The notes below the pieces were generated by a model. It ran no database searches, was not told where the DNA came from, and saw only the letters and a list, made by a program, of their open reading frames with translations. From Hanleya hanleyi (taxonomy: Eukaryota > Mollusca > Polyplacophora > Lepidopleurida > Hanleyidae), in the NCBI GenBank assembly GCA_036873755.1, contig JAVTVY010017245.1, positions 1-64,000 on the forward strand: a stretch of 64,000 nt of DNA, read 5' to 3'. The translations under genes and the position numbers were made by a program. Every line of letters begins with the position of its first letter. The stretch's first letter is position 1. Below are positions 32,114 to 43,465 of the stretch, in pieces.

Positions 32114-34583
32114 ATGGCTCAAAATATGTCTCAAATGTCATGCATGTCTTGTGGAGGTGACAAGCCTAGTTATGACCTTCACTCAGTGTGTCCGCCATGC
32201 CGCCAGGGTAGAATCTGTACATGGGACACGGCCTGTGAAGAGTGTATTGTGTGGGCGCCCGGCATATTCCAGGTTTATCTGGCCGGTTCTCTGGCAGCTA
32301 ACGAAGGGAATGGTGTCGTTATGCCTGCCAATCTCGCAAACGAGACGTATGTAGCACAGTCTCCTCGTACTAATGTAGGCGAGGAGTCTAGGGGGTTTGT
32401 TAGTTCAGTAGCTGGGTCTTCATTAGTCAGCCTATTGGATGTAAATAAAGATAAACAAACGCCCCCCCCGCTCACGATGCTTCCATTTCAGGCCAGGTGA
32501 AGGGTCAATCAGGTAAGGGATCGACCCGGTTGGTACAAGTGGAAGGAGTAATCGAGGATATGGAATCTGGTACGACGACGACGGTGGAAGTGGAGATTCC
32601 TATTGAGCGGACGCCTGGATGTGACGATGAAGGGAAATCGGTGACGGACCCAGGCTTAGCGTGGGAAAGCCAGGGGACTCCGATCGCACGATCGGAGTCA
32701 ACTTATGATTATGAAAACTTGGGCAGCACCAGTGAGGAGCCTAATGTTAAATTTTCATTTGGGTCCGGGGGTGGGAAAATACCTTCCTCGACGCTGTCGA
32801 GGCCTGGACTTCCCGGTCGCTCAGTTACGCCTTTAACTGCTGCTTCCGGTTTGTCTGAATTTTCTCAACCTCAGCTTCCGGTTACTCTGGTGGCCTTCCT
32901 CGTTCCCTTGCCGAGACGTTTGTGTCTACGAGCCTTCTGGGCCACCAGAGATTAAGGTTCCCGCAACAACGGCAGTATGGTATGTATTCAGGTACCCATA
33001 ATATGTCAAATTTTTTGCCTGTGTCTGAGTTGCGTTATCAAGAACCCTCAATCAGACCAGTTCAAATTATGCGGCATCCGGTTGCTGGTCTACCTTCGCC
33101 CTTGCGTGGCTTAGGTCAGATATCTGCTTCCGGTGGTGTACGGGACCGGGAATTTATCGTATGATGCGTCCTCCTATACGTGCTTCCGGTTTACGACCTC
33201 GTATGCCTGTTCACCGACCTTTACAGTGGCCGTGCTCACGTCCAGCTGGAGGGTCCTTGAGTGTGAACACACCTCGTCAGGCCTTGCTTCCGGTCCACTC
33301 TCAAGTGACTGATCCCACATTGGCTGCCATACTGCGCGGTATGGAACAGCAACGTGAGGAAATGAAGGAATTGAGAGAGATGATGACCAGTCAATTCCGA
33401 AGTAGTATGCCACTGCTTCCGGTTTTGACTGAACAGTCTAGGAAACCGGAAGCTAATTTGTCGAGGACTATCCCTTCCAATACTCCCTCCTGGCAGGAAG
33501 CTATGGAAGTGGATAGGGACCAGTACGGTAGATCTGAATTGAATGAACCTACCAATACTGATCCGGATGCTAGGAAATATTATGAACTTATTTCCGGCAT
33601 CTATGACTTAATTCCTGATATGCAGCTTCCGGTCCCACATGCGGGGGATATTGAAACTGAATCAGGAGAGTCAAACCGGGTTACGAGGTCGGCTACCACG
33701 CTGCCGGCCTCAACTGCTATTCATTCTATCTGCCATTTATTCCATAGAACGTTAGCAGAACCCGCTACGCAGGAGGAACGTGCTATAAGGTTGAGACCAA
33801 AAGCTCGCTTCCGCCCTGCAGGATCTTCTGGTCCGTTCCCGGTACAGAAGCCAAACACACCAAGTTACGGCGTACATAACTCACCGTTTAGCTTCCGGTC
33901 TGCAGAGGTGAACGGCGACTTTCAGTATTTATGCGCTAGCAATACTAAAGTGCCTAGTAATCCGGATGTTCCTTGCACGAACAAACAGGCCGCAGTACTT
34001 GAGGAAACTGCTCGACAAGGAGTGGCGATTACGAATCACCTTGACTGGTTTCTTAAAGCCATAAAGGATGGTTTATTTTCGCTGTCGGGCGCGGACAGTC
34101 AAGAACAGTTACAGGAGGGTATAAACCTCGTTCTTGACTACCAGAAGATTGCTTCCGGTGCTGTAGAAGATTTACTGGTACACAATGCCTACCTATCTTC
34201 TATGCTAGTGTATTTAAGGAGAAAGGCCTTCATTCCTTTTATGCATAGTTACACACCGGAAGCTGTAAAGAGGAGTCTACTAGAGACATCTACGGCTCCT
34301 TCTACTGTTTGGTGATGCTGTTGCCGAAGTTCGACCTGAAATGGATCGTATAGAGCATGACAGGTCAGTTGCTTCCGGTGCTTCGTCTAAAAGACCTATG
34401 GCTTCCGGGTCGGGTCCAAAGGCGAAGAAGGCTAAGAAGAACCCGCCTAGTTCCAAGGCTAATAAGGGTGCTTCCGGCCAACAGCATAACCAAGCGCCTG
34501 CTTCTTTAGAGCCAAGAGTATCGACCTATGGCCATAAGAAGCAGGGTAAGGGGAAATCTAAGCAGTCAAAGAAGGATTCCTGA
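32114..34583 (+). pseudogene. gag: DIRS gag gene, frameshifted
   Basis: It starts at the ATG at 32114 with a Cys-rich N-terminus (CxxC at residues 10-13, further CxxC pairs and 'CEEC'), a putative zinc-binding segment seen in DIRS gag proteins. The reading frame then changes at the C8 run at 32462-32469, again between about 32920 and 33160, and near 34300 ('LFGDAVAEV' continues out of frame). The middle piece at 33161-34315 has a charged coiled-coil-like stretch ('EQQREEMKELREMMTSQF') and a conserved C-terminal helical region. The end is a Lys/Ser-rich tail to 34583 overlapping the RT frame. At least three shifts make it non-functional unless some are assembly errors. Confidence 0.75.
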
Positions 34584-36713
34584 TGTCTCGGGCCGTACCG
34601 GGTGGCTTCCGGTATGGCGGGAACACCGAGATATGACGTTTCCAGTTCCCCAGCAACTAGACCTTCCGGTAGGGGGAAGGCTGCAGTTGTTTTGGAGGAA
34701 CTGGATAAGGATCGGGACGGAAGCGTTGGTCATTCGAACGATCAGATACGGCTATCGCCTATTGTTCGACACGCTTCCTCCCTTGACTGCTCATCCCCTT
34801 CCGTCTCGTATACCATTACGAACGGGTCATCTATCAGCGATTCAGTCCTCTGTGGACAAGCTGATAGAGAAGGCAGCTGTAATAGAGCTTCCGGTTTCGG
34901 ACACGTCACCCGGGTTCTATTCGCCGGTCTTTCTGGTCCCCAAGAAAGACACGTCCGAGATGCGCATGGTTATAAACCTAAAGCGTCTCAACAAGGACTA
35001 CCTCACTCCACCGCCACACTTCCGCATGGAGTCCTTCCGGTCTATCCGGTCGGTACTCGGACAAGGGGAATGGCTGACTTCTCTGGATTTAAGGGATGCA
35101 TACCTGCATTTCCCGATACATCCGGGGGACAGGAAGTACTTGAGATTCATGGTCGGCAAACGACGCTTCCAAATTCAAGTGCTTCCGTTCGGCCTATCCA
35201 CTTCCCCTTGGGTGTTCACACGAGTGTTTACACCAGTGGCACAATTCCTGCACAGTCTAGGTATAAAGTACCACTTTTATATCGACGACTCCCTGCTAAG
35301 GAATGCCTGCAAGGAGCAGTTAATCCTAGACACCCAGTTTGTCTTAAGGATGTTGACTTCTCTGGGATACATCCCACACGAAGAGAAATCAGAGCTGATT
35401 CCTTCACAAAGGCGCAAATTTCTGGGGGTGGAATACGATACGCTACGAGCTCTCGCCAAACCCCCAGAAGATCGATGGCTAAAGATAACGACGAAGATAC
35501 CTCAGTTCCTCAAGTTATCTCGGGCCAGGGCTTTACACTTTGCTGCGATAATCGGCCTCTTGACGTCAACACAGGACGTAACACCAAGAGGGCGGTTGCA
35601 GCTTCGTCCCTTAATGATTTACTTCAATCATCAATGGGTCGAAAGGCAGTTGAATCCGTGGATACCTGTAACACTGCTAGTCAAACAATGCCTCCAATGG
35701 TGGCTGGATCCACTCAACGTTATGCCAGGTGTGTCCCTACTTCCGTTTCGTCCGTCACATCATCTGTTCACGGACGCATCTATGGAAGGATGGGGAGCCC
35801 ACCTCGAGTCCAAGTCGACATCCGGGTTATGGACAATCGAGGAACGCTCGTACCATATAAACGTGTTGGAGTTTATGGCAGTGACACATGCCATCCGCAC
35901 GTGGGTGAGCGTATTGACCGACAAGAACCTGCTAGTTGCGACGGACAACACAACAGTCGTGTCCTATATCAACAAGCAGGGGGGACGAGATCTCCGCAAT
36001 TACAAAGCCAAGCGGAAATCTTTTTCGGTCTGTGTTGGGACAACAACATATCGGTGTTGGCCAGGCACATCCCGGGGGTACTGAACGTCTTAGCGGATTC
36101 GCTTTCACGACGGAATCAGATAATTCCCACGGAGTGGCAACTTCACCCAGACATACTAAAACAAATAGCTCATGTCTGGGAGATGCCACACATAGATCTG
36201 TTCGCCACTCGGCGCAACAATCTACTGCCCCTGTTCATGTCGCCGGTTCCGGATCCGACGGCATATGCAGTGGACGCACTATCGCAGGACTGGTCAAGGA
36301 TGGTAGCATATGCGTTCCCTCCTCCAGCTATCCTAGCGAAGGTACTTCAGAAGATCCGCGAACACATGTGTGTCGTTTACCTGATTGTTCCGTGGTGGCC
36401 AGCAAGGCCGTGGTTCCCGGAACTATTGGATCTTCTGGTAGATGTACCAAGACAGCTTCCGGTATGGCACAATCTACTGCGCCAGCCCGGAACGTCGACA
36501 TTCCACAGCCAACCAGGACTGTTCCACTACCACGTGTGCAAGTGCTCAAGCAGCACTTCGCTCAGGCGGGATTTTCAGCGGAGGTTGGGCGCCGAATGGC
36601 ACAATCTATTCGACCGTCCTCTTCCACTGTATACAACTCAAAGTGGGCAATCTTCGATCTTTGGTGTGGAGAGAGGGATATTAATCCATCCTGCGCAACT
36701 ATCCCTGAGATAG
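34528..36713 (+). pseudogene. pol: DIRS reverse transcriptase / RNase H / methylase-like region, one frameshift
   Basis: In the first frame (34528-36084) the RT region begins about residue 45 ('LPVGGRLQLFWRNW'). It contains 'SPVFLVPKKD', 'LDLRDAYLHFPI', 'LPFGLSTSPWVFTRVF' and the catalytic box YIDD at residues 251-254. RNase H follows, with Asp416 ('TDAS'), Glu448 and Asp473 ('ATDNTT'). Around 36005 the frame shifts to one open until 36713, which continues 'HIPGVLNVLADSLSRR' and then 'HIDLFATRRNNLLP' and 'AYAFPPPAIL', the segment described in DIRS elements as Dam-methylase-like. The catalytic residues survive, but the shift separates RT from its C-terminus. The start codon is uncertain because gag overlaps. 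Confidence 0.85.
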
Positions 36714-37615
36714 CAGAGTTTCTATTGTACCTGTTCAGGGATAGGGGCCTGGTGCCTGCTACGGTAGAAGGTTATAGAGCGGCCATTGCTCAACCTATTC
36801 TACTGGGTACTGGGATTAATCCCTCGACTGATCCAAACTTATCTGCACTAATCAAGTCATACAAGATAACTGGTCAGTCGGCTGTTCCGAAATTACCTAA
36901 GTGGGACTTAGCCTTAGTACTTCGGCAATTGGGAGAGCCACCTTTCGAGCCAATAGAAGCTATTGAGCTAAAATATTTATCATACAAAACTTCGTTTTTG
37001 TTGGCTCTTGCTTCAGCAGCTAGGGTGTCAGAGCTGCATGCGCTCGATAAAAGGAACATCAGACACTCTAGGAACTGGAGCAAGGTAGTTCTCACAACGG
37101 TTCCTGAGTTTGTGGCCAAGAATCAAGCCCTCTACGATTCCATATCTCGAGAGTTCACAATTCCAGCCTTATCTGATTCGTCCGGTCTTGAATCAGACAT
37201 GTTAATGTGTCCGGTTCGGGCTCTTGCGTGTTACCTGAATCGTACAGAGGAGATCAGAGCGGGAAGGAGGCGTTTGTTTATCCCTTTCGATCCCAAAGCC
37301 AAACAAGAAATAAGTAAAAACACTATCTCGAGTTGGCTCAAAAATACGATTCGGCTAGCGTACTCCACGGCTACTGATAGGCAAGCCGCGCTTGTAAACG
37401 TTTCGGGTCACGAGATTAGGGCATTAGCGGCATCATGGCCTCTATGGACCAACAGATCGGTGACAGACATTATGAGGGCGTGCTACTGGAGGTCAAACAC
37501 GACATTTGCCTCCTACTATCTCCGGGACATGACGTTGGCATGTAACGACCTCTATTCTATCGGCCCACTTGTGACCGCACAGCGGGTGTCAGGGGGACCG
37601 AGGCCAGCAATATAG
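35936..37615 (+). CDS. DIRS tyrosine recombinase
   Basis: A 559-codon frame overlapping the RT/RNase H region, as usual in DIRS. Only the part from about 36540 (residue about 200) looks like recombinase; the earlier part is the alternative frame of pol, so the true start is probably near there. SAM-like N-terminal domain: 'STVYNSKWAIFDLWC...'. Catalytic set: Arg363 in 'ASAARVSELHALD', His492-x-x-Arg495 in 'SGHEIRALAASW', and the nucleophile Tyr527 or Tyr528 in 'FASYYLRD'. All R-H-R-Y residues are present and no stop occurs, so this gene could be functional. It would insert the circular DNA copy without target duplication. Confidence 0.85.
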   Translation: MRRTTQQSCPISTSRGDEISAITKPSGNLFRSVLGQQHIGVGQAHPGGTERLSGFAFTTESDNSHGVATSPRHTKTNSSCLGDATHRSVRHSAQQSTAPVHVAGSGSDGICSGRTIAGLVKDGSICVPSSSYPSEGTSEDPRTHVCRLPDCSVVASKAVVPGTIGSSGRCTKTASGMAQSTAPARNVDIPQPTRTVPLPRVQVLKQHFAQAGFSAEVGRRMAQSIRPSSSTVYNSKWAIFDLWCGERDINPSCATIPEIAEFLLYLFRDRGLVPATVEGYRAAIAQPILLGTGINPSTDPNLSALIKSYKITGQSAVPKLPKWDLALVLRQLGEPPFEPIEAIELKYLSYKTSFLLALASAARVSELHALDKRNIRHSRNWSKVVLTTVPEFVAKNQALYDSISREFTIPALSDSSGLESDMLMCPVRALACYLNRTEEIRAGRRRLFIPFDPKAKQEISKNTISSWLKNTIRLAYSTATDRQAALVNVSGHEIRALAASWPLWTNRSVTDIMRACYWRSNTTFASYYLRDMTLACNDLYSIGPLVTAQRVSGGPRPAI

Positions 37616-37910
37616 CTACAAAAGTCCGGGCGTACAGTTGTAACCCTGCTTGCGGGTGAGTGCTTTTTTTCTCTCGGCCCCTTTCGAAAAAAAGGGGGGG
37701 GCGTATATTGCATCTCAGCCTTGAAGTCAGAGTAGCAACAGAGGTTCCCTGTGTACCATAGGCATACAGGTTATTACTGTTGTATGATTTCATGGATCCT
37801 CTGTGAGGTAGAAGATCTATGATTTCTACTTTGAACTAGTCACTATGTATGGCATTTATCACTACCACGGATTGTATCAGTTTGCCCACCTACCTTACGG
37901 TGGCATTCTA

Positions 37911-38007
37911 TGCAAAGAGTGGAAGTGAGGTAAGTTTTCAGCGCAAATAACAAAAAAATTTTACAAGTAAATTTTCTGTTATTAAGCTAAAACTTACCTC
38001 ACTTCCA
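37911..38007 (+). repeat. DIRS internal complementary region
   Basis: 37911-37951 is the exact reverse complement of the left end 31822-31862 (41 of 41). 37952-38007 is the exact reverse complement of the right end 38178-38233 (56 of 56). The junction 37951/37952 therefore defines both outer ends of the element to the base. In DIRS replication this region templates joining of the ends into a circle. Confidence 0.95.
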
Positions 38008-38057
38008 GTGATGCCCACCCAACCTCCCCGCTATGATACATCCAGACCATGTATCGC

Positions 38058-38233
38058 AGTGGAACAAGAAGGAAGTAGAATTGTGGGTAGCTATGCAATC
38101 AGGTGACTAGCAGGGGAGATAACTGTGTCATTTAAATTCTTACTGTGATATTTCCTGTAGACAAGAAATGCAAAGAGTGGAAGTGAGGTAAGTTTTAGCT
38201 TAATAACAGAAAATTTACTTGTAAAATTTTTTT
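38058..38233 (+). repeat. DIRS right inverted terminal repeat
   Basis: 38058-38196 is the complement of the left repeat. The last 37 bases (38197-38233) are unique to the right end and are represented in the internal complementary region. Flanking DNA resumes with ATTAC. Confidence 0.9.
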
Positions 38234-40794
38234 ATTACAATGTTTCGGTCAAAACTGTTCACAAATGATAAGTTTAGCAAAAAATATTTCATGACATGTA
38301 AATAAAAGATCCACGTATTCGAAGTTTACATACCAACATGACAGCGCCTACAAAGTTTAACGAGCCTGTAGTCAAAACTGGGACTAGTCGATTATATAAG
38401 ATTGTCTAATAATTGTACAGTGATATTGATGAAGTTGATGAGAGGAAAATAACGAAGTTCAAATCGTGGTATTTTTGACTGTTTGTCCGGAACCATCGAA
38501 TGAATCCTACAAGTCTACCGTTAAATAAAAGTGCAAAGATTCGCAACAACGATTTTTTCCCAGGGTTGTTTCCCTTGTTGGTGCATGAATCTGATTTATA
38601 ATTCTATCTGTCAATACACCGCACTGTGAGACGTTAATTTCCATTGGTTGACACACTGTGATTATATACGAGTTTTGAACTGCAAATGTACTTACATGTA
38701 GCTCACAGGGATTTATTCTCAGACCATGCTCCACACATGTGGAAGCCATAAATGGATTAACAACAACAACACATGCTGGTCACACTGCATCTGGTGACGG
38801 TCACACTGAAACTGATTTGACTTTCATCACATATACATGTATGTAGGCCTATTTGTAATAACATCTGTGGATTTGAACATGAATAAAGCAAGAAAATTTG
38901 AATTTATATTTTGTATTATCTCACTTGCAAGATTTGCCAGTGGAATCGTCGGGACCTACTTTCTTCATGTGTCTGTCCAGAAAGTGCAGTGACTGGACTT
39001 TTAAACATTTTGACATTGTACTCCTATTTTGCATTCACCTGCTGCTGTGAACTACTAATGCATGATGCATCCACAAAATCAAATGACTTTATTTTAGAAA
39101 ACTCATAGATTAAAGTGAATATCAGCGGCAAAAGTCACAGTAGTTTGTGTAAAGCACTCAAAGAACACAAACTGACAATGTTTTGGCATGTTCAACACCA
39201 TTTGAGTGATATTAGCCATTTTGCAAAATTAGTTTTTTCAAATAATGACAAAGCTATTTTCAAACAAGGACTTTGGAGAAAATCCTGCATCTAACCCTGT
39301 CTTGAAGTATCAAGGACTCCGAAAGCATTTTTTCAGGACTCGAAATGATTTTTTCCAGATTCCAAGGCATTCATTTTCAAAGAATTGGAAGGTCATGGTC
39401 ATTGACAAAAAACAACAGCACGAGACTGACAGTGACTGTCTCTATGGACTATGTTATTTTAGAAATATAGGGTATGAAAATCTTTCTATGTAACCTGTAC
39501 CATTAGCTTTGTAATGTAATATTCAGGAGAGACAACTCTATTGTCCACCTATGAGTTTGGAGTTATCTTCCATTTCCCATAGTTGTAAGTAAGAAACTAA
39601 TTTTTAATTTAACTGGAGCTGGAAATTATTTCAACCTTGTACAATCATTTTAATGCATGAATGTGCTCTTTTTGAAGACAATCTGTTGAGCCATCATCCA
39701 TAGAACTGAATAACGATTTCAAGGTTGGAGGACAAAGAATGAGCTTTGCCAGTCACAGCTGAGTAACATTGCCCAAAAGCCCTTCAAGTTCTTGGTAAGG
39801 GAGATAACGACTGATCTTATAAAATATTGGAGAAGTCACTATTGCAGTCATTATTACGAGGTACAGCATCTTGTTTTTCATGACTTTCTCAACTCCCAGA
39901 TTGAATGTGAACGTTATCTTTATTATTTATAAACAAAATTATCTCCTGTCATGAGGATGAAGATGTGGGTCAAAGTAGGATATTACTACACATACATGGG
40001 CTTAATATAGGTACTTTACACTAGTAGATTGTATTTCTGTAGGATATCAAGCTGTAAAACATTACGTTTTAACTTTCTCCATCACATGTATCTACATGTA
40101 CAGATATAGAGTTTGATACATGATACAATATATTTATTGGTAAATGTGTATCCCTAATAGATCAGTTTGTTGATTTATCATTATGTAATTTATGTAATCA
40201 GTGGACACCATCATATTAACAGTGTTATTTTATTCTGAAAGTTTGTCAATCGAAGGGTATAACTTTGATTTGATCAAATTGAGCATCATTTTTTTTTATC
40301 AATCTTTAGAGATTGAAAAAATATTCTTTTACTTTTACTTGACATTTTACAAACATGAATCCTACTGCATCTGTGGTGTTACAATCCCCTTTTTATCACT
40401 AGACTCAGATTCATGTACAACATGATGTAGGTATGATAAGAGGATTTGTTTAATAGAGATTATTTGCTTTGCGGTTTATTGATCACAGAATTGAATGTTT
40501 GTATAGAAACTAAAGAAGTACATCAGTAGCCATTGGCCCCTAGATCAGAAATTTCTAGGGGCCAAATTATACTTCTAGGGGCCAATTATTTACGGTGTAA
40601 ATCGAAGGAAATAAAGTCGAAAGACATTAAAAAAATAAAATGACCAACTGGTTTCAATGTTGTCTTCTATTTTAAATTACCTGTAACTGTAACTTACAGG
40701 TAATCCTGCTGTTACAGGATTAACAAATTAATAAAATTTAACAGAATTAAATTTAATCAGATTAACAGGATTAATAAAAAAACATCTATATCCT
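38234..40794. other. No recognisable gene
   Basis: A+T-rich intergenic DNA with scattered ACATGTA runs. Open frames at 38507-38749 (minus), 38911-39108, 39245-39493 and 40201-40425 (plus) have no recognisable domain or splice context. Confidence 0.4.
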
Positions 40795-41140
40795 AGACGT
40801 TTTCGGCGATATTTCGGAGACAATTGATTGGAGGATATTGAAACTTCACACAGGAGATAAACTAAAAAGTACGGTACCAATTTTATTCCAAAGTATCAAG
40901 AAAATCCTTCCAGCAGTTCTCAACATATCATGAAAACAAGAATTAGATGGGAGATTTGTAGGTTGGCAGATCAGCGTCACTGTAGCCCCAAAATAACATG
41001 GTAGGTATTGGTGATTTTCGTCAATTTTCAACAGATTTTAATGAAATATGGGGAATTTTTTTAAATTTTTTAGTTGATATACTGTGAGAAGTTTCAATGC
41101 TGTACGATAGATTGTTTACGAAATATCGCCGAAAACGTCT
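40795..41140. mobile_element. Inverted-repeat MITE, about 346 bp
   Basis: Left AGACGTTTTCGGCGATATTT pairs with the right end at about 41085-41140. Complementarity continues imperfectly for about 55 bp and includes TTGAAACTTC. No coding capacity and no certain target duplication. Confidence 0.6.
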
Positions 41141-41232
41141 CGGAATATATTATCTGGGACAGACAGTAATTTAGTAGATGTCACTTGACAACACTTTCTT
41201 TACTTGGTCGTTGTTGATCGGTTTCTTCCCGA

Positions 41233-41379
41233 CTAACAGTCGAAGACACTAGATACTGAACGGCTGGATAGTTGCCGTTTGCTGGTCAAAAACTGCATAA
41301 GATTGAACTGCTTTGCCATGGTTATAGGAATCACAAACGCGAGGATGAATAATGCTATTACAAACTTCGACCGTGCCAT
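41233..41379 (-). CDS. Candidate small secreted peptide
   Basis: A 48-codon frame from the ATG at 41379 (A at -3, G at +4). Residues 1-22 form a textbook signal peptide: a short basic start 'MARSK', a hydrophobic core 'FVIALFILAFVIPI' and a small-residue cleavage site 'TMA'. The predicted mature part has one dibasic Lys34-Arg35 and a C-terminal 'FDC', then a stop. An upstream in-frame ATG at 41421 would spoil the signal, so I prefer the inner start. The dibasic site suggests a processed peptide, but only one site and one Cys are present. It may be a first exon or a chance frame; I recognise no family. Confidence 0.35.
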   Translation of the reverse strand: MARSKFVIALFILAFVIPITMAKQFNLMQFLTSKRQLSSRSVSSVFDC

Positions 41380-41421
41380 TCTATCGTCACCGAATGCAGC
41401 TAAAAATGGCGGAAATGTCAA

Positions 41422-43460
41422 CTTCGATAGAATCGAAAACGAGGCTCAGTCACATGGCATTATCGGAAACCAGGCGAACAGCATACGGCTTGAATAGAAA
41501 ACGCTGGTTTCCGAACCTGTGTGCACTGCGTATCGTAACATGACTACATACGGGACAAGACAACTGCACGGAGATTGAGTGGACTTCCTTGAAAACAAAT
41601 CACCGGGCTGTAGAACACGTATAATCTATTCTCGTTACAAAAACAATGCTTTTTTGCTTGTCGCCAATGGCAACCTGAAGCATTTTTTCTGGTCGCCAAA
41701 ATACAAATCTACTCGCATTTGGCGAGTAAAACGGCTACTTTTCAATCCCTGGATGTTCTAATAAAATAGATCACCTTCTGAAATCATTGAAATAACAAAG
41801 GAATAATAGAATTATCTGCATCATTTTCAAATTATTTTGTCAAATTCGTGTTCTAACAAATTGGATAATCCACTGATGTTATGGTGGTAAACGTCAATTC
41901 CTGTGATTGAATTATCAGGAAAATTACCATACATGTATGTGGAACTGCCCAGCCCTGGTACTGTCAGAATCTCTACTCCATGGTACATGTAAACTGTAAT
42001 GTCTGACTTTTGTACAACATAGTACTATATTCCTCGAAATGTCTGGTGAACGCTCGGGTAGGGACTATAGGTCGCCAGGTTGGATTTTCCATTCACGTCC
42101 GTCTCACTCTCAGCTGTCACTTACTCATATTTACAGTTACACAATACTAGCATGTCTGTGAAATTTCTATATAAAAATGTTTACATGCTTTCTGTTTTCT
42201 TTGCCTCTGCAAAATATATCTTAGAGGGAACTCAACTCAGAATAAATTCGCTCCAGCGCTCGCGAAATAGCTGTCCGGTTCATAGATATCTAAAATTTAT
42301 AGCAGGCAGCCTAGCTATGCCCAGCAACCTAAATTAACCTTCAAATTTTCAAATTATTCTGCAAAATGAATTTCCACCTTTCAAAAGTGTATGATGTTTA
42401 TTGTTCAAATAGGGCTCTGATTCAAGTGAATCAATGAGAAAATAGAGCCCAGAAAGTAGAGCCCAAAAGATTGTTTATACTAGCCATGTGCATTTAGTGT
42501 GGCTGTATTGCACTGCAGTGAGCTCAGTGATTGGTTGATAAAAATCCAAAGGGAAGTAACACACAGTTGAATCGTCAGTCTGGTTACCTCCCCTGTATCT
42601 GCCAACTCTAAAAAGAAAATTTGAAGAACCCAATCACAAACGGTATCCCTTGTACCATACACCAAATCAACAAATGATAATTGAGGGTTTCCTATTTCAG
42701 TCAGTTAATTAATGTTTGAGTTGAAATTGTTGAAAATTATTTAAATATCCTTTCAAGATTTTTTTCTGGGAAAAACTCACTTCATGATAGATGTGATTGT
42801 GATGTTTGATCTTGTTTTTATCATATATTATTTTATTATATATATATATTATTCTGAGAATCACAAGCATGAATCTTTGTAAAAATTCATAATTTAACTT
42901 TTAATGTAGTCCGTTGGTGATTTTGGGCTTTGGCGGCCATTTTCCATGTTTTTGCTGTTTTTTTTTTAATAGTAGGTTATCTCCCTTTCCTAAGATAAGA
43001 GATAGGGATTTCGTCTAAAAGTCTTCTAGAAGAGAATTTTGCACAGCAACATTCATCCAATTTGATGAATTTTGATGATCGTCAAACGGTTAGAATATAA
43101 CAAAAAATTAAATACTATTTATATGATTTTTGCATGAATATGTTCCGAAACCAGCTCTATTCCCTATGTTTTGTCGGTTATCAAATCGAGCATGGGTCAG
43201 TCATTGTCTAAAGCTAAAAAATGCACACCAACCTAAATTTTTATTTGTTTTTCCTCATATTACGCAATTATGAATGCGCCATTCCAACACACATTATTCA
43301 GCAGGAAGTTAATTACTTTGATTTGCCACCAGCGAATATCCCTAATAGCTACGAAGAAAGATAATATTATAAATTCGACCTGAATATTCAAAGACATGGG
43401 TGAAACTAACTCTCACATTTAGTAAGACAAAGTCATTGAAATTACATACTGAAAATTATA
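41422..43460. other. No recognisable gene
   Basis: Intergenic DNA, including a (TA)n tract at about 42835-42855 and a T-run near 42956. No coding content recognised. Confidence 0.4.
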
Positions 43461-43465
43461 ATTTT

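Larger units (their letters stand above)
31822..38233 (+). mobile_element. DIRS-type tyrosine-recombinase retrotransposon, near full length
   Basis: A 6.4-kb element with gag, RT/RNase H and tyrosine-recombinase regions, in that order, on the plus strand. Inverted terminal repeats lie at 31835-31967 and 38058-38196. An internal complementary region at 37911-38007 joins the complements of the two outermost ends. This is the defining DIRS architecture, which lets a circular intermediate be completed and inserted by the recombinase; accordingly no target duplication is seen. Gag and the RT region carry frameshifts while the recombinase frame is open. The copy is thus probably recent but not autonomous. 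Confidence 0.9.

Noticed and set aside
34602..35900. Plus-strand frame of 703 codons overlapping the RT frame
   Set aside because: Its first half is an alternative phase of the RT gene without domains. Only the part after about 36005 is real, as the frameshifted continuation of pol.
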